Of a stretch of 64,000 nucleotides of DNA, positions 24,187 through 37,541 are shown in pieces. Within the stretch, counting starts at the first letter, position 1. Every line of letters starts with the position of its first letter. The notes under the pieces were generated by a model that was given only the letters and a program-made list of their open reading frames with translations, was not told where the DNA came from and did no database searches. Made by a program: the position numbers and the translations under genes. This DNA comes from Bimuria novae-zelandiae CBS 107.79 (lineage: Eukaryota > Ascomycota > Dothideomycetes > Pleosporales > Didymosphaeriaceae): assembly GCA_010015655.1 (NCBI GenBank), contig ML976737.1, forward strand, positions 185,454-249,453, written 5' to 3'.

Positions 24187-24331
24187 AAGCCTGAGAGATC
24201 GAAGGCAAAAGCATTAAAAGCTAAAGCTGAAGTATCCGCATCAAGGTCTTCGAAAAATGTAGACCAAAAAAATACTTCCCGTCAGCGAAGCGCCGCAATA
24301 CCTGGGGTGCGATCTAAATCACCCGGATTCA

Positions 24332-25276
24332 ATGCTTTGGACTTTGAAGCCACAATTACCACCAAACACCTCATTCTTGGAATTAACCCCTGAAGTCCGC
24401 AATGAGGTGTGTAGTATTCACTTTACGATTGACGGCGCAATCAGCCCATGGAACGACGGCGGTAGTACCAACAAACGCAAAGCGAAGGGATCTACGACCA
24501 CGATATCGTCTGTCCTATCGCTTTTGCAAACCAACAAGCAGATGAACAAGGAAAACAGATTATTTTTCTACCAAAACAACAAGTTTGTGTTTTATGCAAG
24601 TCACAAACAACTCAGGAACTTCTTCGGATCGATGAACTACGACGCAGTCAGAATCAGCAGCCTCGAGGACATCACCATCTGGGTCAGGAATGCTCACTAT
24701 AGAAAGAAGCCGAACGTGACGGTGCTCGATACAATCATGCATCTGCTCAGGTTGTGCGGAGGTCTCAACAGGCTGCCATCCGTGCTGCTACCGAACAGTC
24801 GACTGTATTTGAATCCCCTAGATCTCGTCCAACTTCAGGCCGACCAACTACCGCAATTGAAAGAACTTCGTCGTAAAGGTGTAGAAATCAGCATAAAGTG
24901 TCCGAGAGCCGACTTTCACCTGTGGACGCTGCAGAATCGTTCCTGGTCAGACCCTCGGGGGACTTCTACTCGGACGGCCCAAGACATTGCTGATGAGGAT
25001 ATCGCGCGGCGGACTTTAGCTAAATGTGCGGACATTGAAAGATTGATTAGAGAGGATACACCACCGCCATCTCCTCACTCGTCGGCTGATGAGGATGGCA
25101 ATGATGAAGATGACGCTGGGACGATGACGATATTGAGTAAGAGGAGGCCAGCGGTGCAGAAGATAACGATGACCCTGAAGAGGAATAACCTCCGCCCGTG
25201 GGCTTGGAAACTTCTTCTCCCGTGCGGTCTCCTCTTGTACCCTCCACAAGATCCTGCGTACAGCGCTACATTTTAA
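24332..25276 (+). CDS. Hypothetical protein with F-box-like (2EXR/DUF7730-style) N-terminus
   Basis: An ATG-started single frame of 314 codons, stop TAA at 25274-25276. Residues 15-30 (FLELTPEVRNEVCSIHF) resemble the short leucine/proline motif that opens a large family of Pezizomycotina hypothetical proteins. LLQTNKQMNKENRLFFYQNNKFVF (residues 64-87) is the second hallmark, where related proteins have a CRQI-E---L-Y--N-F pattern. Residues 240-262 are acidic. The C-terminus (KRRPAVQKITM onward) may not be genuine: an alternative frame at 25130-25190 continues the acidic run, so a small frameshift or intron is possible. It lies 150 bp after the broken gene, 3' of a transposon island. Function unknown; the family link is an impression from motif style. 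Confidence 0.6.
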   Translation: MLWTLKPQLPPNTSFLELTPEVRNEVCSIHFTIDGAISPWNDGGSTNKRKAKGSTTTISSVLSLLQTNKQMNKENRLFFYQNNKFVFYASHKQLRNFFGSMNYDAVRISSLEDITIWVRNAHYRKKPNVTVLDTIMHLLRLCGGLNRLPSVLLPNSRLYLNPLDLVQLQADQLPQLKELRRKGVEISIKCPRADFHLWTLQNRSWSDPRGTSTRTAQDIADEDIARRTLAKCADIERLIREDTPPPSPHSSADEDGNDEDDAGTMTILSKRRPAVQKITMTLKRNNLRPWAWKLLLPCGLLLYPPQDPAYSATF

Positions 25277-26301
25277 ACCTGCCATGGAGGTTAGCTAGTC
25301 TGAATCCGGTTTTCTCTGGCTTTTGGTTTCGGTTATGACTTCCACGCGTATCGCTTCGCAGCAATCGACTCTGGATTCCTATATTGTGGTACAATGCTAC
25401 AACGCATGCAGGTTTTGATTGGCGGTTTAAATTGTTGGGTATCCATTGAAACTAATTGTTCGTTTCAACGAGTGGGGCTGTTGTACATCGTCCTTTGAAC
25501 TCTTTTTCCTTCCTTCGTAATAAAAAATTGTCCTTCCAGATGATCTTCTCCTCAAGAAGCTGTGTGATCGACCGTAATAAGCCTCTACATTGTAAACCCT
25601 CAAGCTTCTCAATAGCTCTTCGACCCTTATACATGATCTATCGCGCCTAACGTGCATTGTGACTGCTTCGATTCTCGGATAGCTTCAAGATTAAGGCACC
25701 TCCTAACCAACGCGCCCTATCTTTGGCCCGATGAATTTCCACCACACCTTGTCCTTGCACCACCTCCATCCCCTCTCACCGCAATACCAAGCATTGCGAA
25801 GCGTCACAAGATTCTCCGTCGCCAAGTCTCCGCCAAGTCTCCGCCAAGAACAATTACATGCAAACTTTTACCCACGTACTGCCCTATCACCGCGTGTTTT
25901 AGACTGTTAGCAGGAAAGTGTATTCCCGAACCCTAGTCAGTACCTCAACAAGGATCCCCAGGTCCCCAAATATTCCGTCCAATAGCGCGACTCAGGAACG
26001 GTAAATAAGCCCAAACGAGTAAAAGGCGATGGAGAGGGGAGATCTTCGCTTCCCCGGATTCTGGGCATGTCGGTATTAAGCCGTATGCGGGTGTTACGTT
26101 GGGGACGATTTGCCCGGGATGTATATTGGCGGGGGTTTCGGAGTGATTGTGTAACTGGCCAACGCCGAGGAGAGATAGACGGCGAGGCGAAAACACAGGA
26201 GACAGAGGTGGAAGAATGAGGAGGGCAGACGGACGGAAGTTGGGAGGGGAGTCGCACAAACCAACTGGGGTGCCTGCCCTGTTCTACCTCGTTGTATAGG
26301 G
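25277..26301. other. Intergenic, no convincing gene
   Basis: About 1 kb between the hypothetical protein and the pectate lyase. Short open frames on both strands show no recognisable motif or intron structure. A 12-14 bp unit (ccgccaagtct) repeats about 2.5 times near 25,820-25,850. The right end is the pectate lyase promoter. Confidence 0.6.
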
Positions 26302-26309
26302 TATATAAG
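26302..26309 (+). promoter_or_regulatory. TATA box of the pectate lyase gene
   Basis: tatataag lies 82 bp upstream of the start codon at 26391, in a GC-balanced context. This spacing would give a short leader. Confidence 0.6.
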
Positions 26310-26390
26310 ATAGACTGGGGACGCTGGATATCCGCTGTACAAAACATCTTATCTTGTCTTTACAGATTGTAAGAAGAAAGTGAAAGCAAA

Positions 26391-27273
26391 ATGCACTCCC
26401 AAGGTTTCCTCATTGCAGCCCTCGTTGGCATTGCGGCTTCAGCGCCGGACCACCTCGCTGCCCGCGCAGCAACCAACACGGCCTTGCAAACCACTTTCCC
26501 CAAGTCCAGTGGGACTACCAACCTTGCGGCAGCACGTACCCTGGCGGCCGGCGAGGTCGTCGATGGAGGCATGAAGCAATGGGACCGTAACCGTGCGTCA
26601 CCACCCATCTTTTCACCCTCCCATTCCATACTTACCATACCATAGCATCGACCTGCAAGCAACAATCCGAAGGCGGCGACGCCGACGCAGTCTTCGTCCT
26701 CAAGGATGGCGCCGTCCTCTCCAACGTCATCATCGGCCCCAACAACGGCGAGGGCATCCACTGCCTGGGTTCCTGCACCCTGAACAACGTGTGGTGGACA
26801 GACGTGTGCGAGGATGCCGCAACCTTCAAGCAGAAATCGGGCACGTCGTTCGTCAATGGCGGAGGTGCAAGGAAGGCCGAAGACAAGGTGCTTCAGCACA
26901 ACGGCGGCGGCACTGTTGCTGTCAAAAACTTCTACGCCGAAGACGTGGGCAAGGTGTACCGATCGTGTGGTAACTGCAAGACACAGGTCGCGCGGAAGTC
27001 GACGTTTGATAACGTCAAGATGAAGGGTGGGAGTGTTGTTGCGGGTGTCAATGGAAACCTTGGGGGTGAGTTCTTGAATGTTTGGAAATGTGCTGCTCAT
27101 GATGCTAACGTATGGTAGACACCACCACGATTAAGAACTCGTGCGTTCTGGATGGAGCCAGCCATGTCTGCTGGTTGTTCAAGGGCGTTACCTCTGGCGA
27201 GCCCTCCAAGACTGCTTCAGTGGCCGATGGCAAGACTTGCGCAACCAGCGCCGTGAAGGTTAGCGGATGCTGA
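26391..27273 (+). CDS. Secreted pectate lyase, polysaccharide lyase family 3
   Basis: Exons 26391-26592, 26646-27065 and 27119-27273 (introns of 53 and 53 bp, GT-AG) give 258 residues, the usual size for PL3. Residues 1-18 (MHSQGFLIAALVGIAASA) are a signal peptide. The PL3 core follows: SEGGDADAVFVLKDGAVLSNVIIGP, HCLGSCTLNNVWWTDVCEDA (W117, D120, C122, E123, D124), then FVNGGGARKAEDKVLQHNGGG. The enzyme cleaves homogalacturonan by beta-elimination in the plant cell wall, Ca2+-dependent in the family, and acts outside the cell. The intron 1 donor could instead be gtaacc at 26587, giving two residues fewer; gtgcgt at 26593 fits homologue style better. Both keep the frame. It points to a plant-associated or saprotrophic lifestyle. 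Confidence 0.93.
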
Positions 27274-27487
27274 AGGCGGAAGTGAGTGGGGTAGTAAGCT
27301 ACGTGGTGCCGGAACGGGTCGCTAGCACATGAATCGTCGCTTTTATCTGTACATAGTTACCTTTGCTCAAATGCACATACTGTACATCGAAAAGTGCAGA
27401 CCTTTGTGGTGATGGACACGTCGCGCGGATATTTGATGATTCGACCAAGGACGCCACAAATGTGGCTTCAATTTCAAGCTACGAGTA
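27274..27487. other. 3' flank of the pectate lyase gene up to the transposon target
   Basis: Unmodified GC-balanced DNA ending with the TA target of element G at 27486-27487. The other half of this original intergenic region lies at 46169-46291. Confidence 0.75.
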
Positions 27488-29145
27488 CCGTAGCTTGGCA
27501 GTTGGCGCGCCGCGTCACCGAACGCGCCACCCCACCATGCAATACCCCAACTTCAACGCGCTACATCTCCACCAATATAGACCTAATTACGGCCGCGATA
27601 GAAGTAATTAAATAAAAAAAAAAATTTTTTATATTAAAAAAAAAAAAAATTAGTATTATATAATTTATACTAACGCGCTAGTATAAGCGCTTTATTAGTT
27701 AATAGTAAATTCTTATATAATATAGCTAAAATATTACTTAATAGCAACAATAAGAGCTTTTATAATATATTAAGCGCCTTACTAAACGTAGCCTTCCTTT
27801 TATATAGTAAATAATATAGAGCTTTATCTTTATAGTGGCAAAAAAAAATACTAGCTTATTATAGATTAATTACTTTATCCAGCATTACGTTAAATCTTTA
27901 ATATTATAATAAATAATTAGTATTAATAGTAATTATTATATAGCTAATTTCTTAGTTAAATATAAGCTTTACTTTAACTTCTTATAGTAGAAGATAAAGT
28001 AGTATTAGATTAAGGCTTAAGATATTTATAATATAAACAAGAAAGACATCCTACATGGCATTACCTCCCGCTTAAAGAGGATCTTTAATAGGCCTCTATA
28101 CGAGAGTAAGGCTGTAAGGCAAGCTATCCAGAATAGTAGCCGCAAGTGGATATCGCTTATAGCATGTATATGTGCCGACGGATCTGCCCTAGATCTAACT
28201 CTAATCTATCAGGACACCTCTATAAATATATAATTAAACTAGGTCGAGGATCTTAATCCTTAACACTATTAGGCCTTTATTACTATATCTAAATCTAGCT
28301 AGTTAAGTAATTAGATAGGCCTTATATAGCTTTAATAAGTGTTTAATTACCTTATAAAGTTAAAAGCTAGATATATTAACTATTAATTCTTAATAACTAT
28401 AAATCTTATATTATTATAGATTTTATTAACTATTATAATTATAATAGGATTTTATCAGCTATCTATTTACCTTATTTAACCTATACGTTATAGCCTCTTA
28501 ATATCTGCGTGTTTAAGCCTTTAATAATAGCGTATTTAAATAAGCTATTAGCCTTCCTATAGAATAGCTAGGGGCTAGATTTTATTGCTAAGAGAGACTT
28601 CTTTAGCATATTCTAAAAGGCCTAAGTTTGTACTATAAGGTAGCTATTAATCCTTTAGGCCTTTAAAGCTATAGGCATCTCTTTGCTAAATCTAATAATT
28701 ATTGTTTAGTAATTTAATTAGACTATAACTTTTAATTAATAATTATAAAAGAGCTTAACCTTAATACTTAGTACTTTAAATTAGAGAAAGATTAACTAGT
28801 TACTAAAGGCTATTATTAATATAAAGAGTAGTAATAAGGCTAAGAAGCTAAGTTAAACTATATACTTAATTTCTATATAAAAGTAACTCTTAGAGCATGA
28901 AAATAAAGGTCTATAAAAGGCTTTAGTAATATAAAAGAAGTGCTTAAAGCAAGGTCTTTACCTTTTAATTAGCTAAATAAGTATTATAGTAAAACTATTT
29001 TTTAGTTACCCTATAGTATATAGCGGGCACGTAATTATTAATATAAAAAAGATACTAAAGCGTAGTGACTATAGCTTTGAAAATGTTACATACCAGAAGT
29101 AAGATGACAAGGGGTAGGCGCTTATAAGGACAGGTGGCCAAGGAA

Positions 29146-29578
29146 TGTTAGGATCCGTTGAGGCCTAACATGACGCGGAGCGGGGCATGGACACTTATCC
29201 GTGCGACCAGCTAAAGTTCCTGACTTAGCCACGGATTACGTGATCAAGTCACGCGTCCTAGAAATATCGGGTGTCCTAGAAGTATCTTAGCATGTAGGAC
29301 TTTAGGACTCTTAGGACTCCTAGGATTCGTGGGACTAGTTATATATATAGGAACGCGGTAGTAGTCTTCTATTATTATATTTAACCTATTTATTAAACTA
29401 TTATTTAGATCTAAATAAGCAACCTTATTAATTTAATTATACTATATATATCTTTAATACTAACGCCCTAGTAATAAGCGCAAGCTATTACTATTGTCCT
29501 CTTTTATCCTACTAGTACTTTTGCCTGAGAACTAACTTTAGCCCCTTAAGGATTAACTATCTCTTTAGGATCTTAACA
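29146..29578 (+). repeat. 5' LTR of B2 (433 bp)
   Basis: Starts TGTTAGGATCCGTTG, ends GATCTTAACA, and contains the 9-bp gggact array and a following atatatataggaacg. It aligns along its whole length with both B1 LTRs. Confidence 0.95.
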
Positions 29579-32059
29579 TTTTAAATACCCTTAATATAAG
29601 TACTACTAGGACCCCTATCTCTTCTATAGCTTTAGACAACTACGTTATCTTTATAGGGGATGGCAAGAATAAGGCATATAAACCTAACTTATATAATAGT
29701 AATTATACTCTCCTTAATATCTAGCTCTTATAGCTAGACCTCTACTTCTTTAATTAGAACTAAGACCTTAAAAATAAGAAGAAGGTTATCTTTCTAACAA
29801 CTTATATATAGGATAACGCTAAAGAATAGATCTATCCCTATTTAGTTAAGTACTTAGATATAGAGTACAATAATAAGGACGAGGGCTACATTAATAACAA
29901 CGCTAACGTAATTAATATTATTAAAAATTATACTAACTTTAAGAAGTGCCTCTAATAGATATTTAGAATTACTAATAAAATAGCTATCGCTAAACGCGCG
30001 ATCTAGATAATCTAATAACACTAATTTATAGCTAAATATGTAGCCGAGTTTCGCAAGTACGCCGCGTAGTTTAACTAGGAGAATAAATCTCTTAAAATAA
30101 TATATAAATAAGGTCTTAAACGTAATATGCGCGAAGAACTCTTACGTAGTAGTATAAAGATAGAAACTTTAGAGGAACTATATAAAGAGACTATCCAAAT
30201 TAATAGAGAATAGTTTATATTGCAGGAAGAGTTTTGTAAAAACCTAAGAAATATTAGTTTTAGATAATAGGCACCTATAGTCTATAGGGCGCTATTAAAA
30301 ACGTCTTAACGCTAGTAACACAACTATTATAAACCCTAACCTATAAAAGATATCTAGTTTAATAACCTAAAAAAGGGAATAGGAAAGGCTATAGGCTTCT
30401 AAAAGCCTAATTAGCGTATTTCTAATAGAACCTAATAGTAGAGGACCAAGACGCGTAAATATTTTATATTTAATAAACTAGGCTATATAGCTAGGAACTG
30501 TAGATCTAAGAACAAGATTATTAGGTAGCTAAACGTACTAACTATTAATAAAGAAGAAACTACTAACGAAGAATAGTAAGTAGTAAACACTATTAAATAG
30601 AGTAATATCCACGATAAAGGATTAGAATAATTAGGATTACCTAACTTACGACTTTACGAGGATACATAAGAAGGTTTAAAAGAGAAGAAAGGGAAACTAA
30701 TACCTTAATTTCTTATACCTTACCCTAGCTAGAGTAAACTTATTACTAATAAGATAATAAATGTTTTCGGCTTCTTAAAGAAGTACTAACTAAGGGAAGG
30801 AGACTTTAGGTTTATAATAATAAAATAATAAGACTATACTATAGTATTTTATTATACCTACTAACTTAATCTAGTTAGTAAAACAGCACGTGAAATAGCA
30901 GACTATTACTACGCCTATAAAGACCCTAAGAAGAAGTACCTAAACAAAAACCTAAACTATAAACTATAGTACGACCTAGACCACCGCAACCCTACGCATA
31001 AGACTATATAATAGACCCTTTATAAAGAAGATTAATACACCTTTTATTACTAAGCTAAGGAATATAGCTACTTCCCCTAAATATACTAATAATTTAAATA
31101 GGAGTAGTTTAACTACCTTATCGCCTGTTGCGATATTTATCTTTAGGATAAACGTAAAACGCAATACTTTTTATACTTTAACTAAGTACTAAACTAAGTA
31201 ATATTATTACTAGTCAATGGAAAGTGCGCGTTAGATATATAGTAAATATACTTATACCCTAACTATAAGGAATATAGGGAGTAAAAGAAGAAATATAAAT
31301 TTAATTATATATTAAAAAGGACTACGACCCTATGAATTAAATTAGTAATAAAGGAAGAAGATAGTAATGTTTCCCTAAAAAAGGCTTAGTAATAGCTTTA
31401 GGAAAAGAACAAAGAACACCTTAAACCTACGGAGTTAGTTATAAAGAAAATGTCTTTTTTAAACCTAGGCTTAGGCAGGAAAACGCCTTTAAGGAACTAA
31501 ATACTATAAATAGTTAGGTATTAATTTAACTACTAGTATAGCTTAAAGGAATATAAATAAAAGCCATGCTAGACTTAGGAGCACAGGAGAGCTATATGTT
31601 AAGAAAAGTATTTAATAGAGTAGGACTTTATAATTGCAAGAAGGCTATACCCTATGCTATTTATATTACAAATAGATAATTAATGCCTAGAAAAGTAATA
31701 ATTAAATATAAGGTTAAAACTCCTTTTATAATCTATAGACACCAGGAATTCATTACCCTTAACATTATTAAGGAAGCTAACTACGACGTAATTTTAAGAT
31801 TACCCTAGTTAAGGAAGTATAACCCTATAATTAACTAAGAAAAGAAAGAGTTATCTTTTAAGCGCTGTAATTATATATTATAAGTAAAGCCTACGCATTA
31901 ATAAAATATAATAGTAAATAAGAGAGCTATTAATAATATCGTTTCGCGACTAGAAGTTAATAAACACAAAACTAACTTAATAGACGCTAGTAAGAACTAC
32001 TAGGTTATAAAGCGTAAGTACGAAGAGAATAGCACACCTCTTAATATCCTTAATAAATA

Positions 32060-33928
32060 ACGTGTTTTATAAGCGAGCGGCCCATACAAGCGAGCGGCCC
32101 ACCCCACCAACTTTTTATACCTTTACAGCAACCTATCTTAACAACACAATAAGATAATAGTATATAATTGCTATACTAGATTAAATAGTATCTATAATAT
32201 CGTTCTTGCATATTCGCATGTTATGGCCAGTCTTCTTGCAGCGGCTGCAGCGTGTTAAAGCCTGCCGATTAGCACCTAATCGCGCCTTATCTTAACGTAT
32301 TTCTACCTCTATTTGCTGCTTAACATCCTTTTAAGCGATAATCTTCTCTGCTTCTGCCTTTGTTAAGGTACCCTGCCTCTAGATCCGCTTCTTTTTACGC
32401 TATTTACGCGTTGTGGCAGCCTTATTAGCCTTCTTAAGCCTCGCGATCTAATCGCGTATAAGCGTACTTTCGTGAGCTATTACCTTAGCGCCCTTTTTAA
32501 GCTAATTAAGCGCTATAATAATAGAAGTAGGTAATAAGCTCTTATACCTTTAAATCCTATTATAAATTAATATTAATTAAGCCTCTAGCTCGCGCGCGTT
32601 GCTTAGTGTTTTAGCTTCTTAAAGGGTAACCTTTAGTAGAGGTGGCGTTGGCGTATAAAGCTTAATATTAAGCTTCGATATCACCGCCTCTAGGTCGTGT
32701 GGGACTAGGCTAGCGCCTCGAAAGCTTGCGCAGATATTTTCCTTTATAATTAACTACTTATAGGCTACGCAAAAGGCTAGTAGGAACTTTAGCTTCGTGA
32801 TATAGTTAATATAGTCGCGCATTAGGCTCTTAATCTAGCAACTATACGCGCGCTTTAATAGCGAAAAGTAGCTAACGTTAAGTAGCTATAGGAGGTGCGA
32901 TAAATGTAGTAGTATATAAAGAGTATAAATATTATTCTCCTTGTAGAGCTCTTAAAATTCGAGCAAGTTATAGCTTTTATAGCTATTAAGTATAAGTAGC
33001 TAGCGCGCGCCTACCCTATACTTTACTATATACTTAATAAAGTGCCTTAGCTACTCTACTCTAAGCTTGTTAGTAGTCTAGCTATTATTACTAATAGCAA
33101 AAGCCTAGTCGCGCGGTATATTATCGTCCTGGTACTAGATAGAGAGGTGATACTAGCTAGCGAAGATAATAAAGGGCGGGATCGCCTAGCTAGTAGCGCT
33201 AATTCTATAGATTACTATAGTTTACCCACGATTACCTGGCTAAATAGCCTTTAGCCTGCCGCGTCTCTCTAAGCCTGTAACAATAAGCTAAGATAATATC
33301 TTGCCTATTATAAAACTAGTCTTATTAAAGTTATAGGTATCCTTATTATAAATACTATAGGTAGCCTTTGTGCGCGCTATAAGCTCGAACTAAGCTCTAA
33401 TAGTATCTAGATCCTCACACAGAGCTCTCTGCCAATTATACGGTCGATTAAATCGTGTAGTAAGACAATCTATTCGCTTAACAAAGTTACGCGGCCACTA
33501 CTTGCCAACCTATCTAGCGCCTCGCTTAGCGAGTAGCTTATCCGCCATATCTTGCACAGCACTTAGAGTGGGCAGAAATTCTCGCGAATCTAGATTAAGT
33601 ATATACTTAATAATTACCTCCTCTTGTATCTTAGTAAGCTTCTTTAATTTAGGCTAGTAATTGCGTCGCGCAGTAATTCTAGCGCGTTAGCGTTAGAGTA
33701 TTATTTAAGGGATAGTAAATATGTATGCTACACCTCTTATAGACTAAATTTAGTTTTAATTAATAGCTAAGATTGCAAGGTGTATATTAGCCTTAGTAGA
33801 GGCTAGTTGGGCCTAAATTGGGGGCGCCATAGTAGGTAGAAGTTTATGTGCTGCAAAAAGTTGGTGGGGTGGGCCGCTCGCTTGTATGGGCCGCTCGCTT
33901 GTATGGGCCGCTCGCTTATAAAACATGT
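32060..33928 (-). mobile_element. Pogo-like DNA transposon H, transposase nearly readable, tandem-repeat termini
   Basis: An 1869-bp element between TA duplications (32058-32059, 33929-33930). The same site in B1 is uninterrupted. The ends share ACRTGTTTTATAAGCGAGCG followed by 17-bp units (gcgagcggcccatacaa): two units at the left end and three at the right. The minus strand reads a DDE_1 transposase of the type with a C-terminal Cys/His tail: NLDSREFLPTLSAVQDMA near 33,605, TYNFNKTSFIIGK near 33,330, ENICASFRGASLVPHDLEAV near 32,720, and a terminal CSRCKKTGHNMRICK near 32,260-32,200. Stops are few and almost all TAG/TAA. It is much less RIP-altered than the host element B2, so it is younger or single-copy. 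Confidence 0.9.
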
Positions 33929-36819
33929 TATAAAGAATAAAGTTATTTATTTTAGGAAGAGAAAGGAGCTAACGCCCTTCTTAAGTATATATACTAAGAC
34001 TATTATATTATTCTTAAAGAGGGAAAAACGCTACCCTTCGAACTACTATATAGCTAGAGCAAAAAGGAACTCTAATAAACACGCGAATTTCTAAAGAAAG
34101 CCCTTAAAAAGTAATAAATACGTAAATTAGAATTACTAGTAGTATTACTCTTAATATTCGTTGCAAAGAAGGATGGAACACAACGGCTATATATTAACTA
34201 TAAAAAGCTAAATAATATAACGATTAAGAATAGATACCTACTACTAAATATACAAGAGTCTTAAGACAGACTAGGACAAGCTAAGATATTTAAACAATTT
34301 AATCTACGAGATAGATACTACCTTAAACGAATAGTAGCAGGTGATAAGTAAAAGGGAGCCTTTTAAACTAGATATAGACTATTCAAGTACTAAGTTATGC
34401 CCTTTAGACTGACAAACGCACTAGCAATATTTTAAGTAATAATTAATAACGTACTATAGAACTACCTTAACATATTTATAGTTGCCTACCTTAATAACAT
34501 CTTAGTATTCTCTAAACAGGAGAAGAATCACGTATAACATGTATAAATAGTACAATAAGCGCTAGATAGCGCTAATCTATAATTAAAACTCGAGAAATGC
34601 AAATTCTATATTACGGAACTAGAGTTTCTAAGACACGTTATTAATACTAAAGGCATCTAAGTAAGCCCTTTAAAGATTAAAGAAATAAAGAAGTAAAAAT
34701 TACTTATTAATTTTAAGAAAGTATAAGCCTTCCTTAGATTTATTAGATTTAATAGATAATTTATTATAAACTACTCTAGGATTACACTGCTACTCACGAA
34801 CCTTATAAAGAAAGATAGACCTTTTAATTAAATAGAAGAATATAAATAAGTATTCAAAACACTACAAAAAGCATGCATTACGCCACTAGTCCTTATATAC
34901 TTCTAAGATAATAAACCCTTACGTATTAAAATAAATGTAAGCGACTTAGCGTTAAAGTATACGCGAAGTAAAAATAAATAGTAAATAGTATCTAGTTATA
35001 TACTATATACACAAGTTTATATTGGAAGAATTATAGTATAAAGTATATAATAAAGAACTACTTATAATTATAAAAGCTATTAAATATTAGAGGATCTATG
35101 CATATAGTTACTTAGAACTTATAATTTTTATAGACTATAAGAATTTTACACGCTTTATAACTATAAAGAAACTAACTTAATAATAAGTAAAATAGTTAGA
35201 GACACTACGATAATATAAATTTAAAATTATACACATCCTAGATAAAGAAAACGGACAAGCGGATACTTTTAGTAGAATAAATAATAATAGAGAAAAGACT
35301 AAAACCTACTTTATAATACTAAAGTAAAATTCTAATAGTTCCTTAAAACTAATAGTAGAACTTAATTAACTCCTTGTACTTATATAGGAAGTACCTAAGG
35401 AGCAGCAGATAGAGGTTATATAATAATACTATAATAACCCTTTATATAGATATCCTAGAATTAGAAAGATATAGAACTAATCTAGAGGAACTACAGCTTT
35501 AAAGGAATTAAAGAAGTAGTAGCAACCTATATACGTAAATGCGCAGAATGCTAGTGCAATAAACACGCAACACATCTTAAGTACAGAGAGATATAAGCTA
35601 TCTAGATACCTACAGCATCATGGGAAGACATCGTAATAGACTTTGTCACAGGACTGTCAAAGTTAAAGGATCCTACAAATAGAGTAAGTTACAACGTAAT
35701 ACTGGTAATCGTGTGTAGATTCACCAAGTACGTAGAACTACTACTATATAAAAAGACAATAATAGTAACAGAACTAGCGTTTCTTATCCTAGATTAACTT
35801 ATTTAACATCACGGCATTCCTAAGATAATTATTAGCGATAGAGATAAGCTCTTTACTTTAAACTACTAGATAATACTGATAGCACTTATTAGAATAAAAC
35901 GAAAGCTATTAATAGCTTATTACCTATAAATAGATGGACAAACAGAATGTATACATTAGATAATAGAAACGTACCTATGCATCTACTATAATAACTAGAA
36001 GAATAACTAGATTTCCCTATTACTAATAGCATAACTAGTATACAATAACAAGATATTAGCAGCAACAGGATTTACACTATTTTATATAAACCACGGAAAA
36101 CACCTATATCTCTTTAATTAGATATTTCCCACTGCTATTAGAGCAGAAGAAGCTATTAGCATAACTAAGAGGATAAAAAAAGTACACGTATAACTCTAAA
36201 AAAATTTTAAGAAAGCTTAATAGTAAAGCATTTCCTATACTAATAAGAAAAGAAAAATAGCACCTTAGCTAAAGAAGGGGGATAAAGCATATCTACTTAT
36301 AAAAAATCTTTAAATTTAGAAAAAGAAGCGCAAGAAACTGAATTATATTAAGGTTAGGCTATTTTTTTAGAATAAATATTACTAGTTAACTACTAATTAG
36401 AACTACTACTAGACGCTAAAATATACCTAGTATTTTATATTAACTAACTTAACCCCGCGGATCCTAAAACACTAGTTAAAATAACTTTCTATTACTAACT
36501 AGAGGAATAAAATAAATTTAAAGTTAAAATACTTTTAGGATATAAAAAAGTTAGGCGAGAAGACTTTTAAAATAATAAATTCTTATAAGAATAGTTAGTA
36601 AAGTAGAAGGGATACCTATACTTAGAAAATATATAAAAACCTAAATCTAAACTTCGCAAGAACTACTAATAACTCTTAAAAAAGATCTAAAATAAAATTT
36701 ATAACTACTACTACTATACTAAAATAATAAGGGAAAACTTTAAGGGAAAAGAGACTTATAACATAATAATACAAAAAAAAATACTACGTAGTAGATAAGG
36801 AAGATTTTAACTAAATAAA

Positions 36820-37330
36820 GAACTAGTCTACTACTTTAGCACCTAGAGTAGCGTCTAAATTAACTAATACTATTATTTAAGCTAATTCCTCACGAGCTTC
36901 AAAGGCCTCTAACTTATCTATAGTAAATATACGATAACTAAATAACTCTTATTCCTTTCAACGTAACTTCTTACACTAATCGCGCAAACGCGCTATCTTC
37001 TTTTATGCTAAATAAGCACGTAGGAGCGCTACGTAAGCGAGCTCTTCTTCTACTTAAAGTTTTACCTCCTCCTTAGCCTCTAACCTTTCTAATCTTTCTA
37101 ACTTAGTATCTATTTTTAAATAATTTAGTAAAGGAATATCCTCTAGCTTATACTTTTAATTATTATACTGAACATAGTTAGTGCACTTTAAGTATAATAA
37201 TAATAACTAATAAAATAATTACTTCTTAGCGTAGTACGTATAAGTAACTAAAGTAAATACGTAGTTTCGCTTAAGATAATTAGCTTATAAGTAACGGTAT
37301 TAGGCGGATTAGGAAAGCGGCTTTATAAGT
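36820..37330 (-). pseudogene. Antisense coiled-coil frame in 3' region of B2
   Basis: Minus-strand counterpart of the frame in B1: KIDTKLERLERLEAKEEVKL, then ALLRAYLA, KKIARLRD, KKLR, ELFSYR and DKLEAFEAREELA, ending near 36,845. Interruptions are TAA/TAG plus one TGA. It spans the same interval relative to pol and the 3' LTR. The start is not identifiable. The function is unknown. Confidence 0.55.
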
Positions 37331-37380
37331 AGTTAACTTATAGGGATATTAAGTCTAGAAGGGAGAGCTAATATTAGGAT

Positions 37381-37541
37381 TATAATAGGCTACGCCCAGT
37401 TGTTGCCTCGGATCCTTGACCCTTAGTTATGCGAACCCTAGATATATAAGTTTAACGCCTAAAGCTTAACTTTAGACTCTTTATTAAATTTATAAATATT
37501 CTTCTAGTACCTTTAGCTCCTTAAGCACCTAGCCCCTTATA
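37381..37541 (+). repeat. 5' LTR of C (161 bp)
   Basis: Starts TATAATAGGC (RIP form of TG...) and ends CCCCTTATA. It matches 44691-44851 without gaps; differences are C/T or G/A. Confidence 0.94.

Noticed and set aside
24184..24381. Programmed stop-codon readthrough at the TGA
   Set aside because: The open frame after the TGA is suggestive, but the upstream frame is already broken, so gene decay is simpler.
33846..34094. 82-codon plus-strand frame at the right end of H
   Set aside because: It runs from the terminal repeat of H into the RIP-altered B2 pol, so it is a chance join.
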